A stretch of DNA of 64,000 bases, from contig JAJDOG010000022.1 of assembly GCA_022340285.1 (NCBI GenBank), forward strand, positions 1 through 64,000, in the 5' to 3' direction. A model generated the notes under the pieces. That model saw only the letters and a list, made by a program, of their open reading frames with translations, was not told the origin of the DNA and searched no databases. This stretch comes from Betaproteobacteria bacterium. GTDB taxonomy: Bacteria; Pseudomonadota; Gammaproteobacteria; Burkholderiales; SG8-39. Shown piece by piece: positions 18,303-25,845 of the stretch (its first letter is position 1; each line of letters starts with the position of its first letter). The translations under genes were made by a program, and so were the position numbers.

Positions 18303-18767
18303 ATGGTGGCGGTGAAGCAGAAGACGGTCGTGACGTACAAGCTTGCCGCCGAGGCGGCGACGCATTCGCGCACCGACGTGAAGGTGCGTGATGTGAGCTC
18401 GGTAATCGATGAGCCGGTCGAGCGAGGCGGCACGAACCAGGGGTTGGCGCCAACTGAAACGCTGATGGCGTCGCTGCTCGGCTGCACGAACACGATATTC
18501 CACAAGTGCGCAAACAAGCACGGCGTCAAGTTGCAGAAGATGAGCATGCGCCTGGACGGACAGCTCGACCGGCGCGGCGTGACCCTTCAGGAGGAAGTAG
18601 ACGTGCCGTTTCCGAAGATGACGATGTATGTCGACATCGTCACGGATGCTCCCGATGCGTCGGTCGAAGCGGCCAAGTCCGACCTGCACAAGTTCTGCCC
18701 GGTGTCCAAGGTGATCCGTGCCTGTGGGACGGATCTTCAGGAGGTCTGGACAGTCACGCGCCCCTAA
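18303..18767 (+). CDS. OsmC family protein
   Basis: This is a 154-residue OsmC/Ohr-superfamily protein. The first redox cysteine lies in LLGCTNTIFHKC near residue 60 and the second in FCPVSKVIRACG near residue 132. OsmC-type proteins reduce organic hydroperoxides through two thiols and often accompany hydrolases. The ATG at 18303 has AGGA upstream. Its 3' end overlaps the convergent GntR gene by 14 bases. Confidence 0.87.
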   Translation: MVAVKQKTVVTYKLAAEAATHSRTDVKVRDVSSVIDEPVERGGTNQGLAPTETLMASLLGCTNTIFHKCANKHGVKLQKMSMRLDGQLDRRGVTLQEEVDVPFPKMTMYVDIVTDAPDASVEAAKSDLHKFCPVSKVIRACGTDLQEVWTVTRP

Positions 18768-19533
18768 GGCGCGCAGGCTGCTTTCGCGCGGCGCGGCCGC
18801 GACGCGGTAGGGTCTGGGGCGGAGCAGCCGAATCCATGCATTCGAGGATGATCTTCGCGGTACGCTGGTAGTGCGCCTCGAGCTCGCGCACTGCCGCGTC
18901 GGCGTCTCCCTCGATCGCCGCCTGCACGATCGCGCGATGCTCCCCGGCCTCGTTGCGCTCGGGATAAATCTTGGCGACCGCGAGCTGCCGGTGGCGGTAG
19001 GCCTGGTCGATCATCCCTTCGCAGAAAGCGAGCAGCCAGCGCGAGCCGCAATTGCGGATCAGCGCGATGTGGAATGCGCGATGCAGGCGCTCCCATTCGG
19101 GATTGGTTGCATACGACTCGGAATTGAGCGAACGGGGGACGCGCGACAGGCGGTGCAGCGCGAGGACGAGACCTTCCTCCCACTCCGACGTCCGTGCCGC
19201 GATCGATTCGCGCAGCGCGATCGCCTCGACCCAGCAGCGCGTCTTGATGAGCTCGCGCAGATCGTCCGCGGAGATCGGTGCGACGTAGAAGCCGCGCTGC
19301 TCACGTCGTTCGACAAGACCGTCGGACGAGAGCCGGCTCAGGGCCTCGCGCACCGGAGAATTGCCGACCCGGTAGCGGTCACGAACGAATTCCACCTGAA
19401 GCTTTTGTCCGGGGCGCAGCACACCGCCGAGAATGTCACGGCGCAGGCGCTCGTAGACCGCGGTTGCGAGCGTGCTCGGACTTTCAGTTGAGGCGGCCTT
19501 TGTCGTGGCGGAGTCAATGATGGGTTCGTTCAC
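18754..19533 (-). CDS. GntR family transcriptional regulator, FCD domain
   Basis: The 259-residue product has an N-terminal winged helix (residues about 20-90; YERLRRDILGGVLRPGQKL and SPVREALSRLSSDGLVE are the GntR signatures). A helical FCD ligand domain follows, with the metal/ligand residues expected around HRAFHIALI and GEHRAIVQA. FadR/GntR-FCD proteins usually repress nearby catabolic genes until an organic acid binds. It is convergent with the catabolic cluster and divergent from the secreted hydrolase gene. The start is GTG. Which operon it controls is inference. Confidence 0.9.
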   Translation of the reverse strand: MNEPIIDSATTKAASTESPSTLATAVYERLRRDILGGVLRPGQKLQVEFVRDRYRVGNSPVREALSRLSSDGLVERREQRGFYVAPISADDLRELIKTRCWVEAIALRESIAARTSEWEEGLVLALHRLSRVPRSLNSESYATNPEWERLHRAFHIALIRNCGSRWLLAFCEGMIDQAYRHRQLAVAKIYPERNEAGEHRAIVQAAIEGDADAAVRELEAHYQRTAKIILECMDSAAPPQTLPRRGRAARKQPARLRGA

Positions 19534-19892
19534 CGACGACCTGATCCGTAAGGAAAACTCGCTGTGAGCTCACTGGATGTGGCTGGAGGCATCGCCGCGC
19601 GGAATATTGAGGTAAGATTTGCGGCAATAACGGCAACAAGAGAAATAATATCGACAAAAATGCCGATGGCCATTCTGCACGTGGCTGCGCCATTGGGCAA
19701 GCGTAGACACCGAGCGTAGACCCGTCTCCCGGCCGTCAGCGCTGCTCATCACGTCTGCCGGGTCGGCTTTCTGCTGATCCCACGGGGGCGGTTCGGCGAT
19801 CGGCGACGCATGGCCCTTCCATCTCAAAGCAGGTTCTTGAATTCCAGAAGGCCTCCGAAGAGGCCCCGCACTCAACCGAAGGAGGACGCGCA
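19534..19892. other. Divergent intergenic region, 359 bp
   Basis: This region separates the leftward GntR gene from the rightward metallo-beta-lactamase-fold gene. Its middle (about 19600-19670) is markedly AT-richer than the surroundings, as expected for promoters, but I cannot assign a confident -35/-10 pair or operator. No credible coding sequence is present. Confidence 0.5.
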
Positions 19893-20876
19893 ATGTTCAT
19901 TCGAAAATTTGCCCTCGCCACCGCGTTACTTGTCGTACTGGCGGTAGGACCCGTTCAGGCGCAGTTCAAGGTAGCTACACCGAGCTCCGATTTCAAAGTG
20001 ACGCTGCTGGGAACCGGCAGTCCGGCACCCATCATGAAGCGGTTCGGCCCGGGAACGCTCGTACAGGTCGGGGGCCAAAATCTACTGTTTGACGCAGGGC
20101 GCGGCGTCACGCAGCGGCTCTACCAGGTCGGCCAGCCGATGGGGAAGATCGACGCGCTGTTTCTCACGCATCTTCACTCAGATCATGTGGTCGGCATCCC
20201 TGATGTATGGCTCACGGGCTGGTTGCGCGCGGCCTACGCACGGCGCGACGCGCCGTTCCGGGTATTCGGGCCGGAAGGAACCGCTAACCTTACGGAGGGA
20301 CTCCAAAAGGCGTACGCCTGGGACATCGAGACGCGAATTGCCGATCAGGGCCTCAAGCGTGAAGCGGTCTCCATCGACGTGACGGAGTTCGACAAGGAAG
20401 GCGTGATCTACGAGAAGGACGGCGTCAAGGTGTCAAGCATCGAAGTCAATCATGGTGACAAGGTCAAGCCGGCGTTCGGCTATCGCATCGACTACGGTGG
20501 GCGCTCGGTCGTCATCTCGGGGGACACAAAGTTCAATGAAAATCTCATCAAGCACGCGACCGGCGTGGATCTTCTCATTCACCAGGTCGCAGCGATGCGT
20601 CCCGACCTGCTCAAGATTCCGGTGTTCAAGGTCATCATGGCGCACCACACCAGCCCCGAAGAGGCGGGGGTCGTGTTTGCACGCGCAAAGCCGAAACTCG
20701 CCGTGTATTACCACTTCGTGATCTACGGGAATCCGAAGATCCCGCCCTACAAGGAACAGGACGTGATCGATCTGACCCGCAAGAATTATTCGGGACCACT
20801 CCTGATCGGTCAGGACTTGATGGCGTTCGATGTCACGAAAGACGAAGTCAAGGTGATGGCCCCACCGAACAAGTAG
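19893..20876 (+). CDS. Secreted metallo-beta-lactamase-fold hydrolase (RNase Z/arylsulfatase-like)
   Basis: The 327-residue precursor begins with a signal peptide (MFIRKF, hydrophobic core, cleavage near PVQAQF), so the enzyme is periplasmic. The zinc motif THLHSDHVVG lies near residue 96, with further ligands in VISGDT and IMAHHTSPEE. The opening VTLLGTGSPAP and the overall order resemble RNase Z-like and arylsulfatase-like members, but an exported protein is not a tRNA nuclease. An AAGGAGG precedes the ATG. The substrate is unknown. It stands alone between the GntR regulator and the thiolase gene. Confidence 0.87.
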   Translation: MFIRKFALATALLVVLAVGPVQAQFKVATPSSDFKVTLLGTGSPAPIMKRFGPGTLVQVGGQNLLFDAGRGVTQRLYQVGQPMGKIDALFLTHLHSDHVVGIPDVWLTGWLRAAYARRDAPFRVFGPEGTANLTEGLQKAYAWDIETRIADQGLKREAVSIDVTEFDKEGVIYEKDGVKVSSIEVNHGDKVKPAFGYRIDYGGRSVVISGDTKFNENLIKHATGVDLLIHQVAAMRPDLLKIPVFKVIMAHHTSPEEAGVVFARAKPKLAVYYHFVIYGNPKIPPYKEQDVIDLTRKNYSGPLLIGQDLMAFDVTKDEVKVMAPPNK

Positions 20877-20944
20877 CGCGCTGGAATTCTGCGCTATCCT
20901 TCCTCGAGTTGGCTGACGCGCCGACCCAAGGAAGGAGATTCACC

Positions 20945-22150
20945 ATGAATGACGCCTTCATCTGCGACGCCGTTCGCACCCCGTTCGGTCGCTATGGCGG
21001 CACGCTGGCGACGATTCGCGCCGACGATCTCGCCGCGATCCCCATCAGGGCGCTCGTCGAGCGCAATCCGAAAGTGGATTGGGGCGGACTCGACGATGTC
21101 GTCTACGGTTGCGCGAACCAGGCCGGAGAGGACAATCGCAACGTCGGCCGGATGGCACTGCTGCTCGCCGGCCTGCCGCAGGAGGTGCCGGGCGCAACGG
21201 TGAACCGCCTGTGCGGATCGAGCCTGAACGCGGTCGGCACCGCGGCGCGCGCCATCAAGTCGGGCGAGGCGGACCTCGTGCTGGCCGGTGGCGTGGAAAG
21301 CATGTCGCGCGCACCGTTCGTCATGAACAAGGCGGACAGCGCGTTCTCGCGCAGCGCGCAGATCTACGACACCACGATCGGCTGGCGCTTCGTCAATCCC
21401 GCCATGAAGGCGAAATACGGCACCGACTCGATGCCGGAGACGGCGGAAAACGTTGCCGCCGAGTTCAAAGTCGCGCGGGCGGACCAGGATCAATTCGCAC
21501 TGCGCAGCCAGCAGCGCTGGGCCGCGGCGCGTGCAGCGGGCTTCTTCCAGGGCGAGATCGTTTCGGTGTCGATCCCCCAGCGGAAGGGCGATCCAAAGCG
21601 CTTCGACACCGACGAGCATCCACGGCCCGACACGAGCCTCGAGGCGCTCGCGAAGCTGAAGCCGATCGTGAAAGAGGGCGGCTCCGTCACGGCGGGCAAC
21701 GCGTCCGGCGTGAACGACGGGTCCTGCGCCCTGTTGCTTGCGTCGGAGGCGGGCATGAAGCGGCATGGGCTGAAACCCCGTGCGCGCGTGCTCGCGATGG
21801 CGGTCGCGGGCGTGCCACCGCGCATCATGGGCGTCGGTCCGGCGCCTGCCACACGCAGGGTGCTCGAGCGCACCGGCCTAAAAATCGGACAGATGGAGGT
21901 CATCGAGCTGAATGAGGCGTTTGCAGCGCAGGCTCTGGCGGTGACGCGCGATCTCGGGCTTCCCGACGATGCGGCGCACGTGAATCCGAACGGCGGCGCG
22001 ATCGCGATCGGACATCCGCTGGGTGCCTCGGGCGCGCGCCTCGTCGCAACCGCGCTCAACCAGCTCGAGCGCGTCAAAGGGCGTTATGCGCTCTGCACGA
22101 TGTGCATCGGGGTCGGTCAGGGCATCGCACTCGTCATAGAGCGCGTCTAG
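20945..22150 (+). CDS. Thiolase, 3-oxoadipyl-CoA/acetyl-CoA acyltransferase type
   Basis: This 401-residue thiolase is the usual length of PcaF. The acyl-accepting Cys lies in NRLCGSSLNAVG near residue 90, the His in NPNGGAIAIGHPLGASG near residue 357 and the second Cys in TMCIGVGQG near residue 387. The early segment FGRYGGTLATIRADDLAAIP is like 3-oxoadipyl-CoA thiolases, which release succinyl-CoA and acetyl-CoA at the end of the beta-ketoadipate or phenylacetate routes. GGAG precedes the ATG. No other pca or paa gene is nearby, so the exact substrate remains open. Confidence 0.9.
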   Translation: MNDAFICDAVRTPFGRYGGTLATIRADDLAAIPIRALVERNPKVDWGGLDDVVYGCANQAGEDNRNVGRMALLLAGLPQEVPGATVNRLCGSSLNAVGTAARAIKSGEADLVLAGGVESMSRAPFVMNKADSAFSRSAQIYDTTIGWRFVNPAMKAKYGTDSMPETAENVAAEFKVARADQDQFALRSQQRWAAARAAGFFQGEIVSVSIPQRKGDPKRFDTDEHPRPDTSLEALAKLKPIVKEGGSVTAGNASGVNDGSCALLLASEAGMKRHGLKPRARVLAMAVAGVPPRIMGVGPAPATRRVLERTGLKIGQMEVIELNEAFAAQALAVTRDLGLPDDAAHVNPNGGAIAIGHPLGASGARLVATALNQLERVKGRYALCTMCIGVGQGIALVIERV

Positions 22151-22174
22151 TCCCGGAGAATCCGGAGACCTGCT

Positions 22175-22852
22175 CTGAGACGTCTGACTTTCGTTGCAGC
22201 CGGAGCCATTGCAGCGCTGCTATGCGGGACGGTATCGAATCCCGCCAGAGCGGAAGAGCGCGTGGTCTTCGGCTTCGAGGGGCCGCCCGGTGAGCACGGC
22301 GTGCCGGCGCCATGGACGTTCCGCCGCTGGGCACCGGTCACCGGCTTCGGCGATTACGAAGCTACCGCGCGAGTGGGGCGCAGGGACGGGGTGTCGGTCC
22401 TCTGCGTGAAGAGCGTTCGCTCCGGATTCGTCGTGGGCACCGAGCGGGAGGTCGATGTCTCGGCGCTTCGAAAAGTGGCGTGGAGCTGGAGCGCAGAGAC
22501 GCTCCCCAAGGGAGGCAACTTCCGGGAGCGCGCGACCAATGACCAGGTGCTGCAGCTTCTGTTCGCGTTCGACGGCGGAAAAATCGTGAGCTACATCTGG
22601 GATAGTACGGGCCCCGTCGGGGCGACGGGCAGCGGCCTCGCGTGGAAGAACGACGTCCGCGTCATCGTGCTGCAGGCGGGACTGACCAAGCCCGGCATGT
22701 GGATCGACGAACGCCGTGATCTCTTCGCGGATTTTCGGCGGCTTTTCAGCGAAGATCCGCCGCGCCTCAAAGGCGTGGCAGTCCAATCCAACTCTCAGAA
22801 GACCGACTCTTCGGGCGCGGGCTGCGTGGGTCCCATCACCCTGACCGAGTAG
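22175..22852 (+). CDS. DUF3047 domain-containing exported protein
   Basis: The product (about 225 residues) has the DUF3047 pattern: a Trp-rich beta-sandwich-like domain with KVAWSWSAETLPKGG, LLFAFDGGKIVSYIWDS and VIVLQAGLTKPGMWIDERRD. Conserved Asp-Tyr positions are replaced by DLFADFRRLF. Upstream of the first ATG/GTG codons the frame encodes a convincing signal peptide (LRRLTFVAAGAIAALLC, then NPARAEE), so translation must start near 22175. CTG at 22175 has CGGAG eight bases upstream and would be a rare start codon. The function of DUF3047 is unknown. It follows the thiolase closely and is convergent with olsB. Confidence 0.75.
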   Translation: MRRLTFVAAGAIAALLCGTVSNPARAEERVVFGFEGPPGEHGVPAPWTFRRWAPVTGFGDYEATARVGRRDGVSVLCVKSVRSGFVVGTEREVDVSALRKVAWSWSAETLPKGGNFRERATNDQVLQLLFAFDGGKIVSYIWDSTGPVGATGSGLAWKNDVRVIVLQAGLTKPGMWIDERRDLFADFRRLFSEDPPRLKGVAVQSNSQKTDSSGAGCVGPITLTE

Positions 22853-22881
22853 CAGGGCGGGTCCCGGAGGTCGAGGAGCGT

Positions 22882-23661
22882 CTAGACTGCTTCCGCGAGT
22901 GAGCGCGCGACGCCGAGGTAATGCCGCAGGTATCGCTGATTGATCCGCGCCATCGGCACCAGCACGAAGAGATCGGCGCTGTGGAAATCCGGGTCCCAGG
23001 CGGGCTCACCGCACACGTAGCCCCCGAGATGCAAGTACCCTTTCACGAGCGGCGGTAGTTCACGGCTCGTGTCAGAGTGAAGCTCTTCGATCGGCAGGCG
23101 ACAGCGGGGAACGACGCGGTACTCGGGTGGGGCAAGATGGCGCGCGGCGACTTCGCGATAGATCGTGGAAGCGGCGTATCCGCCGTCGGCGATGCTGATC
23201 GACGCGCACCCGATCAGGTGCTCGTACGAGCGGGCAACCATGTACTGGGCGAGCGCCCCCCAGAGCAACGAGATCACTGATCCCGCCCGGTAGTCGGGGT
23301 GGATGCACGAACGGCCAACCTCAACCATTTGCGGCGCAATGTGTGCGAGCCGCGACAAGTCGAACTCCTGATCCGAATAGTAGCCGCCTGCCGCGCGTGC
23401 GGCATGGGGCGACAGGATCCGATACGTTCCGACTGCCTCGCCGGTACGCGAGTCGCGCGCGATGAGGTGCTCGCAGAATGCGTCGAAGCGATCCTCGTCG
23501 ATTCCGGGCTCGGGCCCCACGAGCCGCGCGCCCATCTCGCCCGCGAACACCGCATGGCGAAGCCGCTGCGCGTCCCGGACTTCGCTCAGGGAGCGCGCGA
23601 GGGAGACCTGGTAGCGGCGCGCCGCAACCGACTTCTCCCGCCTTGCTGCTCGGTCAAGCAT
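22882..23661 (-). CDS. olsB: GNAT-type N-acyltransferase, L-ornithine N-alpha-acyltransferase (OlsB)-like
   Basis: This 259-residue protein matches the OlsB/hemolysin-type GNAT acyltransferases. LRHAVFAGEMGARL is near residue 35, then DEDRFDAFCEHLIARD, GTYRILSPHAARAAGGYYS, VEVGRSCIHPDYR and GCASISIADGGYA. OlsB transfers a 3-hydroxyacyl chain from ACP to ornithine, the first step of ornithine-lipid synthesis. The second enzyme (OlsA) is not adjacent, although the acyltransferase at 7.9-9.3 kb could be considered. A strong AGGAG precedes the ATG. A related GNAT N-acyltransferase cannot be excluded. Confidence 0.78.
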   Translation of the reverse strand: MLDRAARREKSVAARRYQVSLARSLSEVRDAQRLRHAVFAGEMGARLVGPEPGIDEDRFDAFCEHLIARDSRTGEAVGTYRILSPHAARAAGGYYSDQEFDLSRLAHIAPQMVEVGRSCIHPDYRAGSVISLLWGALAQYMVARSYEHLIGCASISIADGGYAASTIYREVAARHLAPPEYRVVPRCRLPIEELHSDTSRELPPLVKGYLHLGGYVCGEPAWDPDFHSADLFVLVPMARINQRYLRHYLGVARSLAEAV

Positions 23662-24054
23662 GTTCGCTCCTCTTCGAGCGAATACGACCCTTCATTGTTG
23701 TGGAGATTCCCTGCCGCATCCTGATTCACGCCGCATGCGATGCGGCAACATCATACAAGAGCCGGCCCCAACGCCGGCCCCAACGAATCCGCTACCAGAG
23801 TTACGGCGCGGCGAAACCGCAGGGCGGGGGCACGCTAGGACAGCGTCATACGACGGCAAGCGCGATCCGAGTGATGCAGCGTGCCGCCGCGCTCGCTGGT
23901 CGTGCCGCTTACGGGGATGACGGCCATTTCTAAGGAATCACCTGCAATATCAATGCTATCATCATGATTTACAGAGATTTCTTGCAATCGAATCTCAAAA
24001 GAGGGCAAGCGAACTTAAGTTATTGTCACAGTTAAAAAAATCACTGTTGTCGCC
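23662..24054. other. Divergent intergenic region upstream of mraZ
   Basis: This stretch lies between the olsB start and the mraZ promoter. It contains a short tandem duplication of GCCGGCCCCAAC near 23762-23785. From about 23930 it becomes strongly AT-rich with a run of seven A residues near 24034, as is common upstream of strong promoters (UP-element-like). No credible coding sequence is present. Confidence 0.55.
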
Positions 24055-24083
24055 TTGACCACCCCCAAGTTCTCCACTAAAGT
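24055..24083 (+). promoter_or_regulatory. Putative mraZ (dcw cluster) promoter
   Basis: TTGACC (24055-24060) and TAAAGT (24078-24083) are separated by 17 bases, close to the sigma-70 consensus, about 70 bases before the mraZ start. An AT-rich tract lies upstream. The -10 is overlapped by the first of the MraZ-type boxes, as expected for autoregulation. Confidence 0.75.
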
Positions 24084-24146
24084 GGTGAAAAGTGTAGTTT
24101 GGTGGGAAATCATGGGGCAGCCGCTCCATCAAGCCTGCCAGGTGGG
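24082..24146 (+). promoter_or_regulatory. MraZ-box array, 10-bp period
   Basis: GTGGT (24082), GTGTA (24092), GTGGG (24102) and ATGGG (24112) are spaced exactly ten bases apart, and a further GTGGG at 24142 keeps the same phase. MraZ is known to bind GTGGG-type direct repeats with five-base spacers in front of its own operon and to repress it. The site therefore fits autoregulation of the dcw cluster. Confidence 0.75.
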
Positions 24147-24152
24147 GGAGCG

Positions 24153-24596
24153 GTGTTTCAGGGAGCAAGTGAGCTCAGTCTCGATGCAAAGGGACGCTTG
24201 GCGGTCCCGACCCGCCATCGCGATCCGCTTTCGTCGGGCGGCGGCGCGGTCGTTCTGACCGCCCACCCCGACGGCTGTCTTCTTCTCTATCCGAAGGTCG
24301 CTTGGGAGCCGATCGGCGCGCGCGTCCAGGCGCTGTCCAGCTTCAACGAACAGGCCCGCTGGTGGCAGCGGCTGCTCGTCGGATTTGCCGAAGAGCTCGA
24401 GCTCGATGGCTCGGGCCGCATCCTCGTATCGCCCGCGCTGCGGAAGTTCGCGAGCCTCAAGAAGCAGGTGATGCTGGTCGGGCAAGGGAGCCATTTCGAG
24501 ATTTGGGACGTGGAGGCTTGGGAGCAGAAGCTCGAACAGGCAATGGCGGTCGCGGGCAGCGCGCCGCCGCCGGGCACCGAGAACTTCGCGCTTTGA
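24153..24596 (+). CDS. mraZ: Transcriptional regulator MraZ
   Basis: The 147-residue product has two SpoVT/AbrB-like halves, with the DXXXR motifs visible as [14 protein letters not shown] near residue 11 and [17 protein letters not shown] near residue 90. MraZ forms a ring that binds repeats at the head of the dcw operon and represses it. I start at a GTG (24153) giving [14 protein letters not shown], the usual family N-terminus; an open frame to 24099 would add an unconserved stretch. The stop overlaps the rsmH start (TGATG). Confidence 0.92.
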   Translation: MFQGASELSLDAKGRLAVPTRHRDPLSSGGGAVVLTAHPDGCLLLYPKVAWEPIGARVQALSSFNEQARWWQRLLVGFAEELELDGSGRILVSPALRKFASLKKQVMLVGQGSHFEIWDVEAWEQKLEQAMAVAGSAPPPGTENFAL

Positions 24597-25510
24597 TGGA
24601 ACACAGGACCGTCCTCCTCGAGGAGGCGGTGGTGGCGCTGAATGTGAAGCCGGACGGCACCTACGTCGACGCGACGTACGGGCGGGGCGGCCACAGCGGC
24701 GCCATCCTCGCCCGGCTGGGCCCGCGAGGCAGGCTGGTCGCACTCGACCGCGATCGCGATGCGGTTGCAGCGGGTGCGGGCGTCGCGGATGGGCGGTTCG
24801 GGATTCACCACGCGCGCTTCGGCGTGCTGGCGGAGTTGCTGGTGGCGCAGGGTGTCACCGAGGTGGACGGCGTGCTGTTCGATCTCGGTGTGTCCGCGCC
24901 GCAGTTGGAGGAGGCGGAACGAGGGTTCAGCTTCCGGCTCGATGCGCCGCTCGACATGCGCATGGACCGGACGCGCGGGGTGACGGCAGCGGAGTGGCTC
25001 GCGGGAGCCAGCGAAGCCGAAATAAAAGGGGTGATCAAGACCTATGGCGAAGAACGGTTTGCTGGCCAGATTGCAAAGGCGATTGTTGGTGCTCGGGCAC
25101 GCGGAGGGATTCGCACAACCGGCGAACTTGCCCGCATCGTGGGTGCGGCCGTCCGGACGCGCGAGGCTCAGCAGGACCCGGCGACGCGCACCTTCCAAGC
25201 TATACGGATTCACGTCAATCAGGAGCTTGAGGAGTTGTCGCTAGCGCTTCCGCAGGCTCTTGGTGTCCTCCGGCCGGCCGGCCGGCTAGTGGTGATCAGC
25301 TTCCACTCGCTCGAGGACCGTATCGTCAAGCGCTTCATGGCCGCTCATGCGCGTCCTCCGGTCCCCGACCGCCTGCCGCTGCGCGCACACGAGATGCCGA
25401 AACCCGATCTGGCTATCCTCGGCAAGCCCATCCGTCCCGGCGCCGCCGAGATCGCCGCGAATCCACGTGCCCGCAGCGCAATCATGCGCGTGGCCGAAAA
25501 GCTTGCCTGA
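24596..25510 (+). CDS. rsmH: 16S rRNA (cytosine(1402)-N(4))-methyltransferase RsmH
   Basis: The 304-residue enzyme methylates C1402 N4 in the ribosomal P site using S-adenosylmethionine. Family motifs are [14 protein letters not shown] at the start, [14 protein letters not shown] (SAM loop), [27 protein letters not shown], and [16 protein letters not shown] near the C-terminus. The start overlaps the mraZ stop by one base, so the two are translationally coupled. The order mraZ-rsmH-ftsL is standard for the dcw cluster. Confidence 0.96.
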   Translation: MEHRTVLLEEAVVALNVKPDGTYVDATYGRGGHSGAILARLGPRGRLVALDRDRDAVAAGAGVADGRFGIHHARFGVLAELLVAQGVTEVDGVLFDLGVSAPQLEEAERGFSFRLDAPLDMRMDRTRGVTAAEWLAGASEAEIKGVIKTYGEERFAGQIAKAIVGARARGGIRTTGELARIVGAAVRTREAQQDPATRTFQAIRIHVNQELEELSLALPQALGVLRPAGRLVVISFHSLEDRIVKRFMAAHARPPVPDRLPLRAHEMPKPDLAILGKPIRPGAAEIAANPRARSAIMRVAEKLA

Positions 25511-25554
25511 TTTCGCCATGAGCCTGCCTCGTCTCGGCCCCCGGAGTGCCACAC

Positions 25555-25845
25555 ATGGCGCGGCTTAATCTACTGCTTCTTGTGTTGCTGACCGTCTGCG
25601 CGTTGGGTCTGGTCACGTCGCAGCACAAAGCGCGGAAGCTCTTCGTCGAGCTCGAGCGCGAGCAGGCGCGCACCAAGGCGCTCCACGTCGAGTGGGGCCA
25701 GCTCGAGCTCGAAACGCGGACCTGGGCGTTGACCTCGCGCATCGACAAGCTCGCGCACGAGCGGCTCGAGATGCGCGCGCCGGATCCACGCCAGGTCCAC
25801 ATTCTGCGGCGTGACCTCCCCGCGCGGGCCGTGGAGAATCGATGA
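25555..25845 (+). CDS. ftsL: Cell division protein FtsL
   Basis: The 96-residue protein has the single-span FtsL layout: a short cytoplasmic start, one transmembrane helix (residues about 3-20), then a periplasmic coiled coil with heptad-like leucines. HKARKLFVELEREQ and LELETRTWAL are recognisable. It bridges FtsB/FtsQ to FtsW/FtsI in the divisome. GGAG lies nine bases before the ATG. Its stop overlaps the ftsI start (ATGA). Identification rests on topology, size and position because FtsL diverges quickly. Confidence 0.93.
   Translation: MARLNLLLLVLLTVCALGLVTSQHKARKLFVELEREQARTKALHVEWGQLELETRTWALTSRIDKLAHERLEMRAPDPRQVHILRRDLPARAVENR

Noticed and set aside
23762-23785. Short tandem duplication GCCGGCCCCAAC considered as a CRISPR or satellite
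   Set aside because: Only two copies with no spacer; too short to be anything but a simple duplication.
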